The notes beneath the pieces are model-generated. The model worked only from the letters and a program-made list of their open reading frames with translations, ran no database searches and was not told the origin of the DNA. Positions 26,648 through 35,825 of a DNA stretch of 64,000 bases are shown here, one piece after another (the first letter of the stretch is position 1; each line of letters opens with the position of its first letter). The stretch comes from Streptomyces sp. CB03234 (GTDB lineage: Bacteria; Actinomycetota; Actinomycetes; Streptomycetales; Streptomycetaceae). The stretch covers positions 372,001 through 436,000 of the forward strand of contig NZ_LIYH01000001.1 in the NCBI RefSeq assembly GCF_001905885.1, given 5' to 3'. The translations under genes and the position numbers were made by a program.

Positions 26648-28135
26648 ATGAAGCTGAGCGAACTGCTGGCCGGGCAGGAGCACCATGTGCTGCGGGGCGA
26701 TCCGGAGAAGACGTGGATCACCGGGGTGCCGACCTTCGACACCGACCGGGTGACGCCGGGGTCACTGTTCATCGCCGTACCCGGGCACCGCGAGGGCGGC
26801 CCCGGGTCCGTGGCGCCGGCCCTCGCGCGCGGGGCGGCCGCGGTGCTCGTGGACGGTACGGCGCCGGAGCTGCCCGAGTCGGTGTGGGCGTCGCCCGCCG
26901 ACGTGTGCGCCGTGCGGGTGCCGGACACCAGGGCGGCGGGCGCGGCCGTCGCGTCCCGCTACTTCGGGGAGCCGGGGCGCGGGATGGACATGGTGGCGAT
27001 CACCGGCACCAACGGCAAGACGTCCGTGTCGTACATGGTCGAGTCGGTGCTGCGCATCTCGGAGGGCGCCAGGGTGGGGGTCATCGGTACCGCGGGCAGC
27101 CGGATCGGCGACCAGCTGATCCCGATGCCACGGTCGGTGCTGTCCACACCCGAGTCGCCGGACCTGCAGTACCTGCTGGGCTGCATGCGCGACCGCGGGG
27201 TCGGCAGCGTGGTGCTGGAGGCCACCTCCATGGGCCTGCTGACGCACCGGGTCGACCGGACGTTCGTCGACGTCGGGGTCTTCACCAACCTGACCCAGGA
27301 CCACCTGGACGATCACGGCACCATGGCGAACTACCGGGACGCCAAACTGCGCCTGTTCCAGGGCCTGTGCCGGTACGCGGTGGTCAACGCCGACGACCCC
27401 GTCAGTGCCGCGATCATGACGATGATGCCGGGCGAGGTGACCACGTACGCCATTGACACCGACGCCGACTACCGGGCCACCGGCCTCGTGGTGGACGCCA
27501 CCGGCACACGGTTCACGCTGCACCACGGCGGGCGCGCGTATCCGGCGAGCATCCCGGTCCCGGGACGCTTCTCGGTGTCCAACGCGCTCGCCACCGTGGC
27601 GGCCTGCCACATCCTGGGACACGATCTGCGCGGGCTGGTCGGCGCGCTCGACCAGATGCCGCCCGTGCCGGGCCGGTTCGAGCGCTTCCGGACCCCCGCC
27701 GGTACGTCGGTGATCGTCGACTACGCCCACTCACCGGACTCCCTGGACAAGGTCCTGACCACCATCCGCGCCTTCGCCCGCGGCCGGGTCATCACCGTCT
27801 TCGGGTGCGGCGGGGACCGCGACACCACCAAGCGGGCCGACATGGGCAGGATCGCCGGGACCCACTCCGACCTGTGCGTCCTCACCTCGGACAACCCCCG
27901 CGACGAGGATCCCGGGGCGATCCTGGACCAGATCGCGCCCGGCCTGGTGGCGACCGGCACCCCGTTCGAACGGTGCGCCGACCGCCGTGACGCCATCGCC
28001 TTCGCCCTGTCCGCCGCGGGCCCGGACGACGTCGTCCTGGTCGCCGGCAAGGGCAGCGAGCCGCACCAGATCGTCGGCGACCAGCTGCTGCCGTTCAGCG
28101 ACATGGCCACCGTGCGGGAACTCGCCGGAGCCTGA
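26648..28135 (+). CDS. Mur ligase, MurE-like (UDP-MurNAc-tripeptide synthetase paralogue)
   Basis: The 495-residue protein starts at ATG 26648 after GAAGGGA. It has the three Mur ligase domains: N-terminal WITGVPTFDTDRVTPGSLFIAVPG, central ATPase with ITGTNGKTSVSYMVE, HDHLDDHGT-type segment and the carbamylated-lysine region YRDAKLRLF, and C-terminal IVDYAHSPDSLDKVL and VFGCGGDRDTTKRADMG. DNPRDEDP contains the DNPR sequence that in MurE marks meso-diaminopimelate use. No division/cell-wall (dcw) cluster gene is nearby, so this is probably a second MurE paralogue. It could serve cell-wall recycling, a specialised precursor or an unrelated amide ligation. Confidence 0.88.
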   Translation: MKLSELLAGQEHHVLRGDPEKTWITGVPTFDTDRVTPGSLFIAVPGHREGGPGSVAPALARGAAAVLVDGTAPELPESVWASPADVCAVRVPDTRAAGAAVASRYFGEPGRGMDMVAITGTNGKTSVSYMVESVLRISEGARVGVIGTAGSRIGDQLIPMPRSVLSTPESPDLQYLLGCMRDRGVGSVVLEATSMGLLTHRVDRTFVDVGVFTNLTQDHLDDHGTMANYRDAKLRLFQGLCRYAVVNADDPVSAAIMTMMPGEVTTYAIDTDADYRATGLVVDATGTRFTLHHGGRAYPASIPVPGRFSVSNALATVAACHILGHDLRGLVGALDQMPPVPGRFERFRTPAGTSVIVDYAHSPDSLDKVLTTIRAFARGRVITVFGCGGDRDTTKRADMGRIAGTHSDLCVLTSDNPRDEDPGAILDQIAPGLVATGTPFERCADRRDAIAFALSAAGPDDVVLVAGKGSEPHQIVGDQLLPFSDMATVRELAGA

Positions 28136-28144
28136 GGTCTGCGG

Positions 28145-29212
28145 CTACTTCGTCAGGTTCGGCGGCGCCGGCGTCAGCGGCGTCGCCGCGACCGACTGGG
28201 GAGAAGTGGCGGAGGCGAAGGCGGACGGGGCTGCCATGGCGGCCGTCGGGTCCGCGGCGGCGTCCTCCTGCGGGGCCGCCGGGAGGCCGCCCACGATCCG
28301 GATGCCGACCTCGTCGAAGGCCCGCTTGATGCGCCAGCGCAGCTCGCGCTCCACGCCGAGCGACTTGCCGGGCATGGTCTTGGCCGAGAGCCGGACCGTC
28401 ATGGAGTCCAGCAGCACCTCGTTGAGGCCCAGCACCTCGACCGGGCCCCATAGGCGCTCGTTCCAGGGCTCCTCCTTGGCCATGGCTTCGCCGACCTCGG
28501 TGATCACCGCGCGGACGCGGTCCAGGTCCTCGGTGGGGCGGACCGTCACGTCGACCGTGGCCGTGGACCAGCCCTGGCTCAGGTTGCCGATCCGCTTGAT
28601 CTCGCCGTTGCGGACGTACCAGATCTCACCGTTGTCGCCGCGCAGCTTCGTCACCCGCAGGCCGACCTCGATCACCTCACCGGAGGCGACCCCCGCGTCG
28701 ACCGAGTCACCGACCCCGTACTGGTCCTCCAGGATCATGAAAACGCCCGAGAGGAAGTCGGTGACCAGGTTGCGGGCGCCGAAACCGATGGCGACACCGG
28801 CGACACCGGCCGAGGCGAGCAGCGGCGCCAGGTTGACGTTGAAGGCACCGAGGACCATCAGGCCGGCGGTGCCCATGATCAGGAAGGAGGCGACGGAACG
28901 GAGGACCGAGCCGATGGCCTCGGAGCGCTGGCGGCGCCGCTCGGCGTTCACCAGGAGGCCGCCCAGGGCGGAGCCCTCGACGGCCTGGGCGCTGCGGTTC
29001 ATGCGCTCTATCAGCTTGGTCAGCGCCCTGCGGACGAGGTGCCGCAGCACGACGGCCACGGCGAGGATCAGCAGGATGCGCAGACCGGTGCTCAGCCAGG
29101 TGGACCAGTTCTGTTCCACCCAGCCGGCGGCCTCACCGGCCTGCTTGGCGGCTTCGTCGAGCGACACCGGCGCGGGTGTGGGGTCTGCAGCCGAAACGGC
29201 GGACCAGAGCAC
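28145..29212 (-). CDS. MscS-family mechanosensitive ion channel
   Basis: The 355-residue membrane protein has helices at about residues 40-60 (LSTGLRILLILAVAVVLRHLV), 105-125 and a pore-lining segment (LLASAGVAGVAIGFGARNLVTDFLSGVFMILEDQYGVGDSVD) that is the MscS signature. A soluble beta domain and an Ala/Pro-rich tail follow. It should open on membrane tension and protect against osmotic downshock. I choose GTG 29212 because GGAGG lies 8 bases upstream; in-frame TTG codons at 29236 and 29245 lack a ribosome site. It converges with the MurE-like gene 9 bases away. Confidence 0.92.
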   Translation of the reverse strand: MLWSAVSAADPTPAPVSLDEAAKQAGEAAGWVEQNWSTWLSTGLRILLILAVAVVLRHLVRRALTKLIERMNRSAQAVEGSALGGLLVNAERRRQRSEAIGSVLRSVASFLIMGTAGLMVLGAFNVNLAPLLASAGVAGVAIGFGARNLVTDFLSGVFMILEDQYGVGDSVDAGVASGEVIEVGLRVTKLRGDNGEIWYVRNGEIKRIGNLSQGWSTATVDVTVRPTEDLDRVRAVITEVGEAMAKEEPWNERLWGPVEVLGLNEVLLDSMTVRLSAKTMPGKSLGVERELRWRIKRAFDEVGIRIVGGLPAAPQEDAAADPTAAMAAPSAFASATSPQSVAATPLTPAPPNLTK

Positions 29213-29446
29213 GGCGGGAACCTCCAGGATGGACAAGCTGACCAATTACATTAACGGCGCATCGGGGGTGGTTCGTTGCCATGTTCGAGGGAGAGCTGCG
29301 TCTCACCTGGGGATGATCGGGGTGTGGTCGAAAACACTTCGGGCCCGTTACCGGTACGTGGTGGCGCTTCGACCTGGCATGAGGAGAGACTGAGAGCAGA
29401 TCGTCCCGGCGCGAGCCACGCGCCGCCGGCGTAATAGGAGGCATCC

Positions 29447-29980
29447 GTGCCGCATGTCCTGGTCCTCAACGCGTCGTACGAGCCCCTCGGCGTCGTACCG
29501 CTCCGCCGCGCGCTCGTCCTCGTCCTCGAGAACAAGGCCATCTGCCTCGAGGAATCCGGCGCCTTCATGCACAGTGCCACCCGTGCCATCGCGGCACCCA
29601 GCGTGGTCCGCCTGAAGCGGTTCGTACGGGTCCCCTACCGGGGGCCCGTTCCTCTGACCCGCAAAGCCCTCTTCGCCCGCGACGGCGGGCGTTGCATGTA
29701 CTGCGGTGGCGTCGCAACCAGCGTCGACCACGTCGTGCCGCGAAGCCGCGGCGGACAGCACGCCTGGGAGAACGTGGTGGCGGCCTGCCGCCGCTGCAAC
29801 CACGTCAAGGCCGACCGGCACCTGCGGGAGCTGGGCTGGCGGCTCCACCAGCAACCCGCCCCGCCGACCGGCCTGGCCTGGCGCATCATCGGGACCGGGC
29901 ACAGGGACCCGCGCTGGCTGCCCTACCTGCAGCCGTACGGCGCGGACGACGCCATGGCCCGGATCGATCGCGTTTCTTAA
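29447..29980 (+). CDS. HNH endonuclease
   Basis: The 177-residue protein starts at GTG 29447, five bases after AGGAGG. The C-terminal half is an HNH nuclease with a structural zinc site (C83, C86, C114, C117) and the catalytic motif D94-H95 in SVDHVVPRSRGG, N109 in WENVV and N118 in CNHVKADR. The N-terminal MPHVLVLNASYEPLGVVPLRRALVLVLENKA is conserved in stand-alone actinobacterial HNH proteins. The DNA target is unknown; no restriction or phage genes surround it. Confidence 0.9.
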   Translation: MPHVLVLNASYEPLGVVPLRRALVLVLENKAICLEESGAFMHSATRAIAAPSVVRLKRFVRVPYRGPVPLTRKALFARDGGRCMYCGGVATSVDHVVPRSRGGQHAWENVVAACRRCNHVKADRHLRELGWRLHQQPAPPTGLAWRIIGTGHRDPRWLPYLQPYGADDAMARIDRVS

Positions 29981-30004
29981 GGGCTCGGTTCGGCTCCGGG
30001 GCGC

Positions 30005-33000
30005 TCAAGCGTGTGTCGACGGTCGATCGTGCTCGGGTCGCTCGTTCCTCACGGCCCTCCGCGCGTTCCTCACGACCCTCCGCGCGTTCTCCCTTTCGAC
30101 ACCCGCCGCGCCCCTTCGCCCTTCGCTTCGCTCGCCAGAGGCACCGCCGGGTGCCGGGGCCGTCACCGCGTAGGCCTCGACCGTGAACAGCGAGTAGCCG
30201 TACTCGGTCGCCCGCGCGTCGCCCTGGACGCGGACGAAGCGGGTGCCCGGGGCGTCCATCCGGATCGCCTCTCGGCCCCCCTTCCCGTCCTTCACGGTCG
30301 CCGCCGTGCGCCAGGTGCGGCCGTCCGCCGACACCTGGACGCGGTACTTCGCCGCGTACGCGTCCTGCCAGTGCAGGACGACCTGCCCGAGCCGGACCGG
30401 CCGCTCCAGCTCCAGCTGCCACCAGGCGCCGTCCTCGGCCGGGGACGACCAGCGGGTGGCCGGGTCGCCGTCGATCGCGGCCGGGGCGGGGAAGTCGGCG
30501 GTCTCGTCGCCCGACGAGGAGGCCTTGGCGGTACGGGCCAGGTCCGGGCCGCCCGTCGCCGGGTAGGCCCGCACGGTCAGCGTGCGCTCCTGGCCGGCGA
30601 AGGACAGCGGCACCTGGTAGTCGCCCGCCGGGGTGCCCGCCGGGACGGTGATCTCGACCGGGACGGTGGCGGCCGTGCCGCGCGGGACGACCGTCTGCTT
30701 CGGGACGGTCACCTTCAGCCCCTTCGGGGCCTTCGCCGTCAGCGCGCCGTGCACCTCGCCGGGCCGCTGGGCGGCCAGCACCGCGTTCACCCGGCGCGGG
30801 GCGCCGCCGATCACCGCGTCCGTCTCGGCGCGCGGCAGGTCCAGGCGGGCCTGCGGTTCGTCGGCGAACCACGGGACCAGGGCCCGGACGCCGGGCGACC
30901 GGCCGGTCCAGGTGATCCGTACGGCGTCGGCGGCCAGGCCCCGCGTGGCCGCCTGGGTCCAGCCGCTGCCCGACAGGGCGCCCAGCCGCCGCCACCCCTG
31001 GCCGGGTACGTGCGCCTCGACGGAGCCGTTCACGGGGTGGGCCCCGGGTGCCGTCATGGCGGTGACCGTGTCCAGGGGCCGGGCCCGGTCCAGGCGCACG
31101 GTGTACGCCCCGTTCTCACGCTCCACGGTGCCCGCCTTGCGCGACGCGCCCGTCCACCGCGCCGCCTCCTTGACGGCCCGCGCCAGGAACGGGTCCAGCA
31201 CGCCCTCGCCCACCGTGACCGGGCTCGCCGCCAGCTCCGCCCGCAGCGGCTCCAGCTCCAGCGAGGCCCGCCAGGCGCCCGCCCCGTCGCCCCGCGACTG
31301 CGCCTGGAGCATGTCGACGGCCGCCTCGCCCGCGCGGCCGTACCGCGAAAGCTGCTCCAGCCACGGCCCTACCTCGTCGTCCAGGAGGCCGTCCGCCGTG
31401 CCCGTCAGCCGCCCGGGAGCCTCGCGCATCACGGTGAACGCCGCCCGCAGCTCGCGCGCCGCCCGGTCCCGGGCCGCCGCGTCCGCCGTCGTACTGGCGC
31501 GGGTGCGCCAGAAGCCGGCCAGCAGCGGACGGAGGTACGCCGACTCGGTGCGGCTGAGGATCGAGGAGGCGTCGTTGCCGGCGAGGGCGTGCAGCGCCTC
31601 ACGGGCCTTCGGGTCGCCGCCCGCCAGGTCGTTCAGGGCCGCGTGCCAGGACTCGGCGGGACGGTAGCCCTTGGGGTTCCAGGCGTAGTCGGCGGCGGTG
31701 AAGACGGGGATGCGGGAGGCGGCGGCCTGCTCCATCGCGTTGGCCAGCAGAGCGGCGGAACCGGCCGCGACGGCCGGCTCACGGCCCATGTACGGGCCCA
31801 GGAAGATCCGGTCCTGCGCGTAGTCGTTGACCGGATAGTTGTCCATGGTGACCAGCGGGTGCCCGAACGCGTCCCGCGCGCCCGCCAGTTCGCGGCCGGT
31901 GATCGTACGGGGGACGACCCCGACCCCCGTCCACGCCACCTGCACCCGGTCGTCCAGCTCCGCGGCGAGCGCCGTGCGGTACTCGGTGGTGCCGTCCTGG
32001 TAGTACTCGGTCGGCATCAGCGTCAGCGGCTCCGCGTCCGGGTACCGGCCGGCCAGGTGCCTCGCCAGTTCCGTCGCCACGCGCGCGTGGGCCCGGGCCG
32101 CCGAGGCGGGGCCCGAGCCGAAGGTGTCCGCGTCCCTGGCGCAGTGCCACTCGTCGTAGGAGGCGTCCTGGAACTGCACCTGGAAGGCGCGCACCCCCAG
32201 CGCGTACATCGCGTCGATCTTGCGCTTGAGCGCCCCGAGGTCGTCCTCGGAGGCCAGGCACATCGACTGGGCGGGCGACACCGCCCACGCGAGCGTCACA
32301 TGGTTGCGCCGGGCCCGTTCGGCCAGCTCGCGGAACTCGGCCCGCCGGTCGGCCGGGTAGGGCTCGCGCCACTGGGTCTGGCGGTACGGGTCGTCGCCGG
32401 GGGCGTAGAGGTACCGGTTCTGCTTGGTGCGGCCCATGAAGTCGAGCTGGGCGAGCCGCTGTTGGTTGCTCCAGGGGCGGCCGTAGAAACCTTCCGTCAG
32501 GCCGCGCACGGCGGTTCCGGGCCAGTCGCGCACGAGGACGCCGGGTACGGTCCGGTCCTCGGCTATGAGCTGGCGCAGCGTCTGGACGGCGTGGAACAGC
32601 CCGTCCTTGCCGACGCCGTCCACGGCGACCGTGTCACGGCCCTCGTACCGGCCCGTGGCGATGCGGTAGCCGCCGGACGGCAGGTCGCCGCGCTCGGGCG
32701 CGCGCAGGGCGCGCAAGGCGTTCTGCGCGCCGGTGCCGCCCAACAGCACAACCGGCCCGCGCCCGTCGCGCCCCGTGTACACGGTGCGTACGCCGGCGTC
32801 GCGCAGGACGCCCTCCAGCGCCGTCACGGCGTACGGGTCGGCGCCCTCGCCCGCCAGGAGCGTCACCTCGTCGCCCAGCGGTACCGCCGTGCCGGCCGGC
32901 CGGAGGGACTGCGGGCGCGGCCACACCGGGGGCAGCGCGGCGCCGTCCCGCTCGGGCACGGTCGTGGTGGGGGAGCCGGGCCCGCCGGGCGCGGCCAGGG

Positions 33001-33091
33001 CGCCGGGAGCGCCGCCCAGCAGGCCGCCGATCACGGCGACGGCGACGGCCGTCGCGGTCCGCTTTCCGCGGCCGAAGCGCCCGAACTGCAC
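30005..33091 (-). CDS. Secreted GH84-type beta-N-acetylglucosaminidase with F5/8C domain
   Basis: The 1028-residue protein starts at GTG 33091 after GGGGAGA and has a signal peptide ending ALAAPG (about residue 35). Next are an N-terminal GH20b-like domain (about 50-185), a GH84 catalytic barrel (about 190-490, RGLTEGFYGRPWSNQQR; HVTLAWAVSPAQS), helical and Ig-like NPCBM/alpha-gal-type regions, and an F5/8 type C carbohydrate-binding domain (about 845-985, ATRWSSPAEDGAWWQLELE). GH84 enzymes cleave GlcNAc from glycans. The usual adjacent catalytic Asp-Asp appears here as Gln308-Asp309. The last 45 residues are an Arg-rich tail encoded by near-tandem repeats. It may act outside the cell on chitin, glycoprotein or peptidoglycan fragments. 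Confidence 0.88.
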   Translation of the reverse strand: MQFGRFGRGKRTATAVAVAVIGGLLGGAPGALAAPGGPGSPTTTVPERDGAALPPVWPRPQSLRPAGTAVPLGDEVTLLAGEGADPYAVTALEGVLRDAGVRTVYTGRDGRGPVVLLGGTGAQNALRALRAPERGDLPSGGYRIATGRYEGRDTVAVDGVGKDGLFHAVQTLRQLIAEDRTVPGVLVRDWPGTAVRGLTEGFYGRPWSNQQRLAQLDFMGRTKQNRYLYAPGDDPYRQTQWREPYPADRRAEFRELAERARRNHVTLAWAVSPAQSMCLASEDDLGALKRKIDAMYALGVRAFQVQFQDASYDEWHCARDADTFGSGPASAARAHARVATELARHLAGRYPDAEPLTLMPTEYYQDGTTEYRTALAAELDDRVQVAWTGVGVVPRTITGRELAGARDAFGHPLVTMDNYPVNDYAQDRIFLGPYMGREPAVAAGSAALLANAMEQAAASRIPVFTAADYAWNPKGYRPAESWHAALNDLAGGDPKAREALHALAGNDASSILSRTESAYLRPLLAGFWRTRASTTADAAARDRAARELRAAFTVMREAPGRLTGTADGLLDDEVGPWLEQLSRYGRAGEAAVDMLQAQSRGDGAGAWRASLELEPLRAELAASPVTVGEGVLDPFLARAVKEAARWTGASRKAGTVERENGAYTVRLDRARPLDTVTAMTAPGAHPVNGSVEAHVPGQGWRRLGALSGSGWTQAATRGLAADAVRITWTGRSPGVRALVPWFADEPQARLDLPRAETDAVIGGAPRRVNAVLAAQRPGEVHGALTAKAPKGLKVTVPKQTVVPRGTAATVPVEITVPAGTPAGDYQVPLSFAGQERTLTVRAYPATGGPDLARTAKASSSGDETADFPAPAAIDGDPATRWSSPAEDGAWWQLELERPVRLGQVVLHWQDAYAAKYRVQVSADGRTWRTAATVKDGKGGREAIRMDAPGTRFVRVQGDARATEYGYSLFTVEAYAVTAPAPGGASGERSEGRRGAAGVERENARRVVRNARRAVRNERPEHDRPSTHA

Positions 33092-33372
33092 GCGCGTCTC
33101 CCCTCGTCTTTCGTTGTTCTGCGAGTAGCTTTGCCGGTGGCTGGGACGGTGGCCGGAACGGTGGCTGAACCGGTCGGTTTCGAGCCCACCACCGACTCGC
33201 CGAAGGTGTCAATGTGCGTGGCCGTTGTGTCGTATTTGCCTACCGGGGCGCGGGGTGCGGTTCAACTCCCGTCACGGGAACGCCATGTGACCGACGCCAC
33301 GTTGTACGGATGTGTGGCCGCCCACTGGGTAGGGCTGCTGTGTCCCACTGTCACCTTCACAGGGAGGCCACC

Positions 33373-33642
33373 ATGGCCGCGTCCGCCCAGCTCCTGCTCA
33401 CCGCCCTCTCCAAACAGGTCCCGGGCCCCGCACCCGTCCCCGGCCCGCCGGCCACCGGCCTCGGCCCCGGCTACTGCCCCCTCACCGGGCTGCCCGCCGC
33501 CGGCACCCCGCTGACCAGCGAGCCGCCGCTCGCCGACGCCACCCCCCTGACCAGCGAACCCGCCCTCACCGACTTCACCCCCCTGACCAGCGAGCCGACC
33601 GCGCACCGCACGGCCGGCGGACCGGAGTCCCCAGGAGCCTGA
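33373..33642 (+). CDS. Small PLTSEP-repeat protein, 89 aa
   Basis: The ATG at 33373 follows AGGGAGG by 5 bases, a strong ribosome site, and the stop TGA at 33640-33642 abuts the malQ ATG, so it is coupled to malQ. The N-terminal 35 residues form a short helix (AASAQLLLTALSKQV) then a Pro/Gly stretch. The C-terminal half has three copies of TPLTSEP (near 45-51, 57-63, 69-75) and a degenerate PLTG. There is no signal peptide and one cysteine. I recognise no family; the codon pattern (G/C in third positions) supports coding. Confidence 0.65.
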   Translation: MAASAQLLLTALSKQVPGPAPVPGPPATGLGPGYCPLTGLPAAGTPLTSEPPLADATPLTSEPALTDFTPLTSEPTAHRTAGGPESPGA

Positions 33643-35805
33643 ATGACCCTTGCCCGGCTCGCCGCGCTGCACGGTGTCGCCACCGCGTACTCCCCGTCCG
33701 CGGGCGTCACCGTCCCGGTCCCCGACACCACGGTGGTGGAGGTCCTCGCCGCCCTGGACGTCGACGCCGCCACGCCGGAGGCGCTGCGCGCGTCCCTGGC
33801 CGCCACCGAGGCGGCCAGGGACGCCCGGCTCCTCCCGCCGACGCTGGTCCTGTGGCGGGACGGACCGCCCGAGGACGCGCCGCGCCAGGGCCGGCCCCAG
33901 GAGGACGCGCCGCGCCAGGGCCGGCCGTACGAGCTGCCGCGCCCGCTCGCGGCGCTCCCGCCGGGCACCGACGTACGGATCACCACCGAGCACGGCGACG
34001 AGATCTCCGGCACGCCCCGCTGGGCCAGGCTGCCGCTGGGCGTGCACCGGCTCCAGGCCCGGGCGCGCGACGGGCGCACCGCGCACAGCACGCTCGTCGT
34101 GGCCCCCGCGCGCGTGCCGCAGCCCTCCGGGCGGGGCTACGGGATCCTCGTCCAGCTGTACTCGCTGCTGTCCACGCGGTCCTGGGGCATGGGCGACCTC
34201 GGGGACCTCCGGGAGCTGGCCGACTGGGCGGGGCGGGACCTGGGAGCCGGGTTCGTCCAGGTCAACCCGTTGCACGCGGCCGTTCCGGGCACGCCCACCG
34301 ACCCCTCCCCGTACCGCCCCTCCTCGCGGCGCTTCCCCGACCCGGTCCACCTGCGGATCGAGGACGTCCCCGAGTACGCGTACGTACGCGGGCACCTGAG
34401 CGCCGAGGAACGCGCCGAGCTGGACGCCCTCATCGGGCGCGCGGCCGAACTGCGTGAAGGGGTGCTGCGCAAGGGCGAGCTGATCGACCGCGACGCGGTG
34501 TGGGTGCTCAAGCGGCAGGCCCTGGAACTGCTGTGGCGCGTACCGCTCGGCCCCGGCCGGCAGGCCGCCCTGCGCCGGTTCCGCGCCGAACGGGGCCAGG
34601 CGCTGCTCGACCACGCCACCTGGTGCGCGTTGGTCGAGCGGTACGGCGCCGACCGGCGGCAGTGGCCCGAGGGCCTGTGCGACCCCCGCTCGGCCGCCAC
34701 CGCGCGGGAGCGGGACGAGCTGGCCGACCGGGTCGACTTCCACTGCCGGCTCGCCTGGCTCACCGACGAGCAGCTCGCCGCCACCGCGCGGGCCGCCCGG
34801 GAGGCGGGCATGGCCGTGGGGATCGTCCACGACCTCGCGGTCGGGGTGCACCCGGACGGGGCCGACGCCTGGGCGCAAGGGGACGCGTTCGCCGCCGGGA
34901 TGTCGGTCGGCGCCCCGCCGGACGCGTTCAACGCGCGCGGCCAGGACTGGGGCCTGCCGCCCTGGCGCCCCGACGCGCTCGCCGCCTCCGGGTACGCCCC
35001 CTACCGGGACCTGCTGCGCGGGCTGCTGCGGCACGCGGGCGCGCTGCGCATCGACCACGTCATGGGGCTGTTCCGGCTCTGGTGGGTGCCCGAGGGCCGG
35101 GAGCCGACGGAGGGGACGTACGTCCGGTACGACGCCGACGCCATGCTCGCGATCCTCGCCCTGGAGGCCCACCGCGCGGGCGCCGTCGTGATCGGCGAGG
35201 ACCTCGGCACGGTCGAACCCGGCGTACGGGAATCCCTCCAGCGGCGCGGTGTCCTCGGCACGTCCGTGCTGTGGTTCGAACGGGACTGGGAGGGTACGCG
35301 GCGGCCGCTGCCGCCCAGGACCTGGCGGGCCGACTGCGTGGCCACCGCCACGACGCACGACCTGCCGTCCACCGCCGCCCGGCTGACCGGCGAGCACGTG
35401 GAGCTGCGCCACCGGCTGGGGCTGCTCACCCGCACCCTGGAAGAGGAGCGGGCCGAGGACGCCGAGGAGGTCGCGGAGTGGCTGGCGTACCTGCGCACGC
35501 TGGGCCTGCTGGAGGAGGGCCCGCGCGACGAGGAGGCCGAGATCCGCGCGGTCTACCGCTTCCTGCGCCGCACACCCGCCCGGATGGCCGGCGTCTGGCT
35601 CCCGGACGCGGTGGGCGACCGCCGCCCGCAGAACCTGCCCGGGACGTGGGACCAGTACCCGAACTGGCGGCTGCCGATCGCCGACGCGGAGGGCCGCCCC
35701 GTCACCCTGGAGGAGCTGGCCGTCTCACCCCGCCTGCACGCCCTGATGGACGTGCTGCGCCCGGCCGGCCCGTCTATGGCACCCCCGGACGAGCGGGGCC
35801 TTTAG
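33643..35805 (+). CDS. malQ: 4-alpha-glucanotransferase (amylomaltase, GH77)
   Basis: The 720-residue protein is a GH77 disproportionating enzyme that transfers maltodextrin units between glucans. Seen are YGILVQLYSLLSTRSWGMGDLGDL at the start of the catalytic barrel, VNPLHA, SPYRPSSRR, ALRIDHVMGLFRLWW with the nucleophile Asp, VIGEDLGTVEPGV with the acid/base Glu, and TTHDLPSTA with the third acidic residue. The N-terminal extension of about 160 residues is normal for actinobacterial MalQ. It contains a 30-bp tandem duplication encoding EDAPRQGRPQ twice (33871-33930). Confidence 0.95.
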   Translation: MTLARLAALHGVATAYSPSAGVTVPVPDTTVVEVLAALDVDAATPEALRASLAATEAARDARLLPPTLVLWRDGPPEDAPRQGRPQEDAPRQGRPYELPRPLAALPPGTDVRITTEHGDEISGTPRWARLPLGVHRLQARARDGRTAHSTLVVAPARVPQPSGRGYGILVQLYSLLSTRSWGMGDLGDLRELADWAGRDLGAGFVQVNPLHAAVPGTPTDPSPYRPSSRRFPDPVHLRIEDVPEYAYVRGHLSAEERAELDALIGRAAELREGVLRKGELIDRDAVWVLKRQALELLWRVPLGPGRQAALRRFRAERGQALLDHATWCALVERYGADRRQWPEGLCDPRSAATARERDELADRVDFHCRLAWLTDEQLAATARAAREAGMAVGIVHDLAVGVHPDGADAWAQGDAFAAGMSVGAPPDAFNARGQDWGLPPWRPDALAASGYAPYRDLLRGLLRHAGALRIDHVMGLFRLWWVPEGREPTEGTYVRYDADAMLAILALEAHRAGAVVIGEDLGTVEPGVRESLQRRGVLGTSVLWFERDWEGTRRPLPPRTWRADCVATATTHDLPSTAARLTGEHVELRHRLGLLTRTLEEERAEDAEEVAEWLAYLRTLGLLEEGPRDEEAEIRAVYRFLRRTPARMAGVWLPDAVGDRRPQNLPGTWDQYPNWRLPIADAEGRPVTLEELAVSPRLHALMDVLRPAGPSMAPPDERGL
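33871..33930. repeat. 30-bp in-frame tandem duplication within malQ
   Basis: Positions 33871-33900 and 33901-33930 are two adjacent 30-bp copies that agree at 27 positions and encode EDAPRQGRPQ/Y. The duplication lies in the N-terminal linker before the catalytic barrel and keeps the frame. Confidence 0.85.
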
Positions 35806-35825
35806 GCGTTCGCTACGTTTGCACC

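Noticed and set aside
29981..30004. Intrinsic terminator between the HNH and GH84 genes
   Set aside because: The 24-base gap contains no stable hairpin.
33170..33300. tRNA-like T-arm words (GGTTTCGAGCCC, GGTTCAACTCCC)
   Set aside because: No cloverleaf with an acceptor stem and anticodon arm can be drawn around either word.
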